Shown here in pieces: positions 57,257 to 64,000 of a stretch of 64,000 bases of DNA. Numbering within the stretch: position 1 is the first letter of the stretch; the number at the start of each line of letters is the position of its first letter. Position numbers and translations under genes: made by a program. Origin of the DNA: Dactylellina haptotyla (Eukaryota > Ascomycota > Orbiliomycetes > Orbiliales > Orbiliaceae); NCBI GenBank assembly GCA_031310005.1, contig CM062379.1, forward strand, positions 3,410,001 through 3,474,000, in the 5' to 3' direction. Under the pieces are notes generated by a model that was not told the DNA's origin, did no database searches, and saw only the letters and a program-made list of their open reading frames with translations.

Positions 57257-58443
57257 TCAATCCTCATCCCAATTGTAGAGGGAAGTTCGAGAACCAGCTG
57301 CAGACGCAGAGATCGACGAGCTAGAGATGCTATTTTCTTTCGATCCACCTGTCAAAGCATTATGCCTACGATATATGGTTAGTAATCATGTTCCAGTTCT
57401 TAGGTATGCATGGTGAAGACTCACTTTCTGAGGACTGTTTCTAAGCTTTCGGAGCTCAAGGTTCTTCCGGTGGGGACTTCGTCGATAAGACGGGGAAGGT
57501 TGGCGATGAGTTCACCAGCTTTGTATGCGAGAAGGGCAGGGACGACTTGACGGTCCATCTCAGCTTCGCTATAGTGGAGTTTGACGAATCGGGTGGAGAC
57601 ATGGCGTCTGGCAAGAGTACCCATGCAGTCTTCGACAAATTGAGACTCGGAAGACTAAAGCGCAAAGGTTAGCAAAGTGTCTCTTAAATAATATTGAATA
57701 AGAAAAGAAGGACATACCCTATCGTCATAGATGAGAACAACCACGATGGTATCCTGAGTGACCTTCTCGATGGCATCGAGGTATCCGTCGGCGTCAACGG
57801 TCTCCATCTTTCCCCAGGTCCTTCCGGTAGCGACCTTTCGACGGTTGAAGCTGGACCCGGACTTGAGTTCTTGTATCCTCCTTTGTCTCCAGGCTTGCAT
57901 CAACTCATCGTCGTCATCAGAGTTATCCGATTGTCGCATTCTCTCGTCCAGCAAGCGGGCCGAAACACCAGGAGCCCCGGGGACCTCGACTGAGTTCTTG
58001 TAGCTATGGCTGGATGTGGCCTGTCTGGCCTGCATCTCTCTCCTCTTTGCGATTTCGAAACTTCTGGCGTCCGCCAATACACCCTTTGGGCCGGTGTTGG
58101 CAGCACCGTAAGATGCCAGTCTGTATTGAGGCATGCTGTCTATGATCGAAGCGGGTCGGATAGAAGGGGCAATAGAGCCGGTCTTCTTGTGGATATAAGT
58201 TGTTTTCTTTGTAGTTTTGTGCTTTGTACGAGAGTCGTCTGATGAATTACCAATATCATCAACGGAGTCGATATCACTATTTGATCCGGCACTGCCGTTG
58301 CTGCTGTCTCTGTCTGATTGAGTATAGTCTGTTTGTTTTTCTTTTGACCCTTCGAGAATGTCCTCGGGATGGGGGAGGGAAGCCTCTCCTTTTGAACCCG
58401 AAGTCATGCGAGCGAACTCGTCGGCTGCAGCTGAGGCACTCAT
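57257..58443 (-). CDS. Phosducin-like protein (G-beta-gamma chaperone type)
   Basis: Phosducin-family co-chaperone that works with CCT to assemble G-protein beta-gamma dimers (known for PhLP1 and fungal PhnA/BDM-1). Exons are 57718-58443, 57425-57654 and 57257-57365, giving 354 residues. The N-terminal half is acidic and Ser-rich (about 40-75), followed by a helix with GPKGVLADARSFEIAKRREM, a phosducin signature. DDELMQAWRQRRIQELK and GRTWGKMETVDADGYLDAIE lead into the thioredoxin-like domain (about 215-330): TIVVVLIYDDR, CMGTLARRHVSTRFVKLHYS, VPALLAYKAGELIANLPRLI and GRTLSSESLETVLRK. As in the family, there is no active CxxC. The C-terminus LYNWDED is typical of fungal members. Assignment to the signalling class, not the Plp2 class, is likely but not certain. 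Confidence 0.9.
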
Positions 58444-61400
58444 GGTTCAGTAACAAGGGGGGGGTAGGTAAATGGTTTGGATGTGGTAGAGGGAAAACTC
58501 TAATGAGGAATGAGAGCCCACGAATGGTAGTGATTAGACACAGGGAAGGCTATGCGAGGAGGAGAGGTCGTTGAAGACTGCCGCTTGGAACACTAGCGGT
58601 GGTGGCACCTGATTGGATTCGCAAGGCGGGGGTTAAGGGGGTCTTGGTGTGGGTCAGAGGCTTCCTCGTGGTTTTTTGCCGAATGTATGCTTCCTTTTTC
58701 CTGTCTCGGAGATGAGAAAACCCAGAAAATGAAGGTATGAAGTGTGCTTGGGAATATGCAGTCCCAGAGGTTGCCTACCTGTAATAGCAAGCAGAATATA
58801 GAAGCCTCCCAAATTTGGAGGGAAGGAAAGATGCAGGATAGGCCTCGCTTGACACGATGATGGCAATTTCCTTGTGCGAATGGGGTTTCCCTGGTTCGAC
58901 GTTCCCTGCTTAACTAATGAGATCCTGTTCGAGGATAGGTAACAGGGAGCGCTGGATGGCAGCCCTGAGCTATTCTAGAAATTGAGAGTTTTGTTTGTTT
59001 GTTGAAAGAGCCTTGTTCAATCAGAAACCGAGGAGGTTGATTCGAAAGGCCAATAGGCAAATGTGAAGTTGCAGGTTGCGGCGGGTAGGAAGATTTGATT
59101 GTGTTGACGTTCGAACGGAGACCTATTTTTGGAGTCGGTGGGCTGGAGGCGAGCAGGCCCCACAAATTTGAGCGGGAAATTTAGAACCTCTGAATAGATT
59201 AAAAAACCCCAAGTTGCTGCACGATGATGAACAAGGAAGAACCTCGAACCTCGTGGTTGGTCGGCCGGAGGGGGGTTAGTGCGTGTAAGAGGCAGGCGGA
59301 AATGTCGAAAGGTCTCGTTTGAACGGGCCTGCAGGTGCCCAGGGAGATCTCACACGGCCGGCACACCAACGTTTCAGAAGTCGGAGGATGGCAAGGGCCA
59401 ACCAAGAACGAGAGGGCAGCCTAGAGCACACGTTCTCTCACTCGCTGTCGGTCCGTGATCGTGAGATCTTGGGAACCACTTGGGAAGCCGGGATGACCAG
59501 GTCTCGAACGGCTAATTGCGGTCTCAAAGAGAGTAGTCGGTCTGCGATTCGGCCTATTCTATTGGAATATATTCGGGTAAGCTCACGCAACTACCATCAA
59601 CCTTGAGCGAAAGGGAAAAAATAGAATCTCGTGGGAAGGAAAACAAAAAAGATACATGCACATGAATTCATATGCATCGCAAAGTCCAAGAAAATCCCAT
59701 GCAGGGTGGCCAGCCATAAAACATGGCTGGGGACCAGTGGCTGGGGACCAGTGGCTGGAAAATTCAATGCGTGCTATCATCAACCTGTGCATTATAATTA
59801 TCTCGGTCTCCCGTTTAACTAACCTGCTCGGGTTACTGGATCGGAACGGCAAGGGGAAGCGGAACAGGAAGTTGAATGGACTCCGGCGCAATTCGGGGAA
59901 ATAGTCTCGTCTACCGACCTATCAAACAGATAGTGCTTTCCTTGAATCCTGTCGAGTAAAGTCTTGGCTTCAGATATAATAATGTCCGTCCGAGAAACCT
60001 CAAGGGAAACCGGTACCGGGTCAGCTTTGTTTAAGATCCGTATTATATTCCTTCAACGTGCGCAATTATAGAAGCGACGGAGATAGGAAGTGTGTTACAG
60101 CGCGGCGCGAATAGCTGATTGCTTGCGGAAGAACAAAATATTAAAAATAAAAACGATACAAGCTGCTGTACAGAAATTTGGGTACGATGAGATGTTTCCC
60201 GAGAATCGAAACAGCGGAATAGTCTGGTGAGGATATAGGTGCCTTTTAAGCGTCGGACTTCAGCCCATTCTCAGGTGATTCTAGGGTGCGACGTGGGAAT
60301 TCGAATGCTCAACAGAAACCTCTGCTCGTTTTTGCCTTTTTGTTCGTTCTCGTTCGAGCCTGGCTGGCCTTATCGTCATCCACAGCCATCGTACACGAGC
60401 TCAGGAGGTCAAAAGAGACGAGAGAGGCGTGATGGAAAGACCGGGTTGCTTCCCGTGTCCCCTCTTCTCTCCGTCCAGCTTCTTGACCCTGACTTACCCG
60501 TGCCTTACAGTGCTGGCTGGTTCTCTCACCCGCTATCTATCTAGCCTTTGTGAGCAACCAGCGAGCGGATCCTCGCCCTTGTTGTGCTCCACAAAATGCA
60601 GTCGCTTCAGCAAAGGGACAAAGAAGAGATCCAGTTCGTATCCGTCTGTCCCAGTCGATCGAGCGGTCACTGTAATCTAAAAGCCTCATGATCATTACTG
60701 AACGCATTTCCCTACGGACAAAGAAAGAGGCCCAAGCATCTGACATGTCGGAATTCTCGCAAAGTTCCGGGGAGGTCAAATTGGCCATGCTACAACTAAG
60801 ACTTTCTAGAAGACGCACTGACCGATAGGAGAGCACGACCACGACAATTGCAATTGCAAAAGTGGGGATCCGAATTAACCTCGAGCGCGAGCCTGGCCAG
60901 GGGCGGGATAGTCACGTTGTTGTCGCTAGCCAATCTGTACCTTGCATATCGGCAGCCCAACCTCTCAGGACTGCAACTGTACGATGCAAAGCCAGGGGTC
61001 TTTACATTTTGGAAACATAACCGGAGCCTCGCCCGTCTGGCTCCATGCAGCTCTGCCGCATCTACAGAGAGATATCTCAGGGAATGAAAACGAGCGAAAG
61101 GTGAAAAGATTAATTTAAAAAATCAACAAATCAACGTACCGCGCGTCCTGATACTGTTAAGGTGTATGTTCGCAACAATATACCGGATTGCCATTAAGAA
61201 ACAAATACAGAATTAGAATTCAAACTTAGGATTCCAGGCTACAAAATTGACAAAAGGTTTTTATAAATTTAGGGTTATAATTGTATGTGGTTTATGTAGG
61301 AAAATCCCGCTGGTACGGGACATTGATTGCGTACGCTCGTTTCGATACTGGACGCTATTAAACGAAACCACGCGCGCATGGCATGGCATCGATTGCACCA

Positions 61401-62117
61401 GGGGCCTGGAAATCGATACTCCAGCCAGGGAGCGTTCGGGAAGTGATAGCAAACTTGTTAATATAAGATTCGAGCGGTTGCTGTATCTTCGATAGCTAGG
61501 ATGCATGCACTCATCCCTTGAAACATTTGAAACGATAGAAGTTTACAAAGAAAAAGAGGGCAACGATCACCGAGATAACTTGATTTGTATAGCTCGGTAC
61601 CTCAGCTTGTATTGCTGTTGAAGAGGCGCTCGTCAACGATGATAATAATTTCCCTGCGAGCAACGTGGTCGACCTTTGGCGATCAAGGGATGCATTTGCA
61701 GGGTCCAACTTGGCTTAGCAGCGCTGAGCTTAGCTTGCGAAAAGGGGTAGCAGAGTTCACCTCAACCATACTCCGGGGTACTCCTGGATCGGCTCAAAAT
61801 ATCTTGAGATGCCCAGCTCAGCTAGCTACGAGCTTCTAGACCGGACGAACTTCTAAGTAGTGGTCACAAAAGGAGAAGAGAGCTTCTCGAGCCAAGCTAA
61901 GATGTGACCAAACTGCCCCCAACAGGCGGGCCAAGCTTAGCAGCATGCATCTCCACCAGACCCGTCACAGGCGCCTGCAAGCCGCAAGCCAGCGCCGGAA
62001 ATCGCGTGTGTGAGCGAACTGTCCTAGCCGCTCGTTGCTAACATGTAAACTCTACCATATGCCCATCTCGAGACCGCATCATCATACATCACACATGGAA
62101 CCCAGTCCGATGAAGCC
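58444..62117. other. 3.7 kb intergenic region without recognised gene
   Basis: Lies between the divergent phosducin-like and F-box genes. Open frames are all under about 120 codons and overlap on opposite strands. A 14-bp word (TGGCTGGGGACCAG) is tandemly repeated near 59723-59757. Several AGCTTAGC/GCTAAGC words lie near 61715-61950. No RNA gene, transposon end or protein motif was recognised. Confidence 0.5.
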
Positions 62118-63116
62118 ATGTCAATTGCACTACTTCCACCGCAAACCGCCGCCACCCAGAACTACCCTTCCTCAAAAGTCCTAGCCACCTACGAGCTCCT
62201 CGAACAGATACTCCAACACCTCGACTGCGCGACCCTCCTCAGAGACATCCGCCTGGTCTGCAAGCACTGGAAAACCCTCGTCGACGACTCCCCGGTCCTG
62301 CAATGGCACACCTGGCACTGGAAGGGCCTGAAACCCCCCTTAGCCATCCTCCAAGATGACCCGTCTCTCCGCCGCGACATCACAAACCCCTTTGGATACG
62401 AACTCTCCGAGGACGCGATGCTCTGGATGCGCTTCTTCTGGCTGTGTCTGATGGAGTGCATGGAGAACCCCGTCCTACGCCACGACGTCGAGACCATAGG
62501 CGGCGCCGAGGACGAACGCAGCACGTGGGATTCAATCATCAACGTCCTGCCGAGATTAGAGCTGTTTCGGCCGCGGTTCGCGAATACCGCGCTCGTACGG
62601 TTTAAATTCTACAAACCACTAGACGACCTCGTCGACGCCATACTGGCCGAGGAGCAAGTCGAGATGAAGGGCGAAGAGTTGCAGTTACGCAACTTTGCGA
62701 GGTTGATAATGGAAACCGCATTCGCGGAGGAAGAAATGTGGCTTGGTCCTGAGGTGTGGGATATCCCGGGGAGGTCGGAACGAGGGGTAGAAGTTGACAG
62801 CGAAGGTAGACGGATTCGAGCCAGTAAGAAGACGCTCAATGTTAGCATTATCGTTGATTTCACGGATCCCGTGAAGGAATGCACCGGGTCTATGACTACA
62901 ACGATGAGGTTTGAATTCAACGAACCGGATCTGAAGAAGATTGATATCGAATATTGGTTTCCCGAGGGCGATTGCAAAGTCTATGAGCTCCAACTTTACA
63001 AGAAAGGCCCTGCTGGCCCTCATGATACCCCCGCAGAAATGGATACCACTATCCAAGAGGGTGAGGACCCTGTGCTCGCTGGAGAGTACGAGCATTTAGG
63101 AAGCATTATTACCTAA
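62118..63116 (+). CDS. F-box protein
   Basis: Probable substrate adaptor of an SCF ubiquitin ligase. One exon, 332 residues. The F-box is at about 22-62 (YELLEQILQHLDCATLLRDI, then RLVCKHWKTLVDDSPVLQ), with the Leu, Cys-Lys-xW and V/L positions that bind Skp1. Behind it comes HTWHWKGLKPPLA and a region rich in Trp, Glu and aromatic residues without WD40, LRR or Kelch repeats, typical of the many fungus-specific F-box proteins with unknown targets. Landmarks include LWMRFFWLCLMECMENPVL and DIEYWFPEGDCKVYELQL. The context (long gaps both sides) gives no clue to its partner. F-box assignment is firm; the substrate is unknown. Confidence 0.85.
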   Translation: MSIALLPPQTAATQNYPSSKVLATYELLEQILQHLDCATLLRDIRLVCKHWKTLVDDSPVLQWHTWHWKGLKPPLAILQDDPSLRRDITNPFGYELSEDAMLWMRFFWLCLMECMENPVLRHDVETIGGAEDERSTWDSIINVLPRLELFRPRFANTALVRFKFYKPLDDLVDAILAEEQVEMKGEELQLRNFARLIMETAFAEEEMWLGPEVWDIPGRSERGVEVDSEGRRIRASKKTLNVSIIVDFTDPVKECTGSMTTTMRFEFNEPDLKKIDIEYWFPEGDCKVYELQLYKKGPAGPHDTPAEMDTTIQEGEDPVLAGEYEHLGSIIT

Positions 63117-64000
63117 GGAATTGCTACATTTCCAGCATAATGGTATCTGTATATTATCGTCTATTTAGCTATAGACTTGGTATTAAACTTTATCATCAGC
63201 GAACCACCCCTATTCACGGCGTCGGACAAAGCGGCCGCTTCGTCAATTATTGCAATGTTGCAATGCTCATGCTTCTTCAATATATTTGACTCCACCTACC
63301 GTGCTCTGCATGTGCAGAAGCCGTGGCGGTCTCATCTCCCGTATAAATACTTTAAGGCTAAATCGGCACTCCTTACAGGATATATTATATCATATCATTG
63401 CGTATGTCGAACGGCTTACCACCCCTTTTAATATTTCCCTCGTGGCCGTGTAGAGAGTCCCCACACAGAGGAGGGGCTCTAAGTTATAAAAGGATTCCAC
63501 TTCTTCACACTTGTGACCAAACAAAGTACTTTGCACAATTCAAGCCAACCCGCTAGCATTTTATGACACCCACCGCTACGCCTAGTCTAGAACCTTAACT
63601 ATGTATGATCGGGCCTCATTGTTATTCTTTTTCTCTAAGAAAAAAAAAGATATTCCGTGTATTTGGTTTCGTACATTAACACCAACTACTAAAAGAGCTA
63701 TAGGGAGGAGAAAATATAACAGAAACAAGCTACAGGAACGGCAGAGAACTTGACAAGAGAAAAAAGAGAGAGAGAGAACAGAAGGGACAGCAAATAAGAA
63801 AAAATTTGGAAACAAGATCGCTTTTTCTCCTGGGGCAAAAAAAAAAAAAAAAAAAGAGTATAGAAGGCAGCGTCAAAGGTTGGTTTCGACGGTAGACGAA
63901 GACGGTTTTCGGATAGACGGGAAATCCCCAGGCTATCATATTGATTCTCAGGAAGAAAAACGAATTATAGTAACACATATTACAGTCGAAAGGAAGATAT
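63117..64000. other. Intergenic at right edge
   Basis: 3' region of the F-box gene followed by purine-rich DNA with a 19-base A run at 63837-63855. The - strand frames across it are Phe/Ser-rich artefacts. Possible leader of a gene beyond the window. Confidence 0.5.

Noticed and set aside
61715-61950. AGCTTAGC/GCTAAGC words as ends of a small inverted-repeat element
   Set aside because: The words are short and irregularly spaced; no matched ends or target duplication could be defined.
1-64000. tRNA, rRNA, CRISPR array, bacterial operon or phage features
   Set aside because: No tRNA A/B-box pair, rRNA-like stretch, or regularly spaced repeats were seen, and the intron-bearing genes are eukaryotic.

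Overview
The window reads as nuclear chromosomal DNA of a filamentous ascomycete (Pezizomycotina). The evidence is short GT-AG introns (mostly 55-125 nt) with CTAAC/CTGAC-type branch sites close to the 3' splice site, genes on both strands without operons, and long AT-rich or pyrimidine-rich intergenic spaces. Protein families include fungal types such as GT15 mannosyltransferase, DUF4112, fungal APH-like kinases and Irc6/p34. The exact class cannot be fixed from sequence alone. The relaxed gene density would suit an early-diverging class such as Orbiliomycetes or Pezizomycetes, but that is only a guess. Exon boundaries below were placed by hand from splice signals, frame continuity and family motifs.

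Layout, left to right. At 0-9 kb: the 3' part of SMD3 (+), an Irc6/p34 gene (+), the very-long-chain acyl-CoA dehydratase PHS1 (-), a SIM-containing RING protein (-) with an apparent one-base frame slip, PRP19 (-) and a DUF4604 protein (-). At 9-26.5 kb: a GT15 mannosyltransferase (+), a secreted/single-pass membrane protein (-), a large single-exon membrane protein of unknown family (+), the Ran-binding protein YRB1 (+) and the YEATS protein TAF14 (+). At 27.8-35.1 kb: LCB2 (-), mitochondrial processing peptidase alpha MAS2 (-) and an SMP-type stress protein (-). At 35.8-42.6 kb: RAD5 (+), a DUF4112 membrane protein (-) and an APH-fold kinase-like protein (-). At 42.6-45 kb: an AT-rich stretch with an unrecognised gene. 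At 45.6-64 kb: DCP2 (+), mitoribosomal mL43 (-), U1-70K SNP1 (+), a Gln-rich protein (-), a phosducin-like protein (-) and an F-box protein (+).

Most genes are conserved housekeeping genes with no pathway clustering beyond chance. Three are splicing factors (SmD3, Prp19, U1-70K) and two serve sphingolipid/VLCFA synthesis (PHS1, LCB2). I saw no rRNA, tRNA, CRISPR array, transposon or virus-like element. The entries most worth a second look are the 864-residue membrane protein at 18.7 kb, the APH-like protein whose metal-binding Asp is His, the frame slip in the SIM/RING gene, the orphan gene at 43.8 kb, and several optional introns that could make alternative isoforms (RAD5, TAF14, SNP1).
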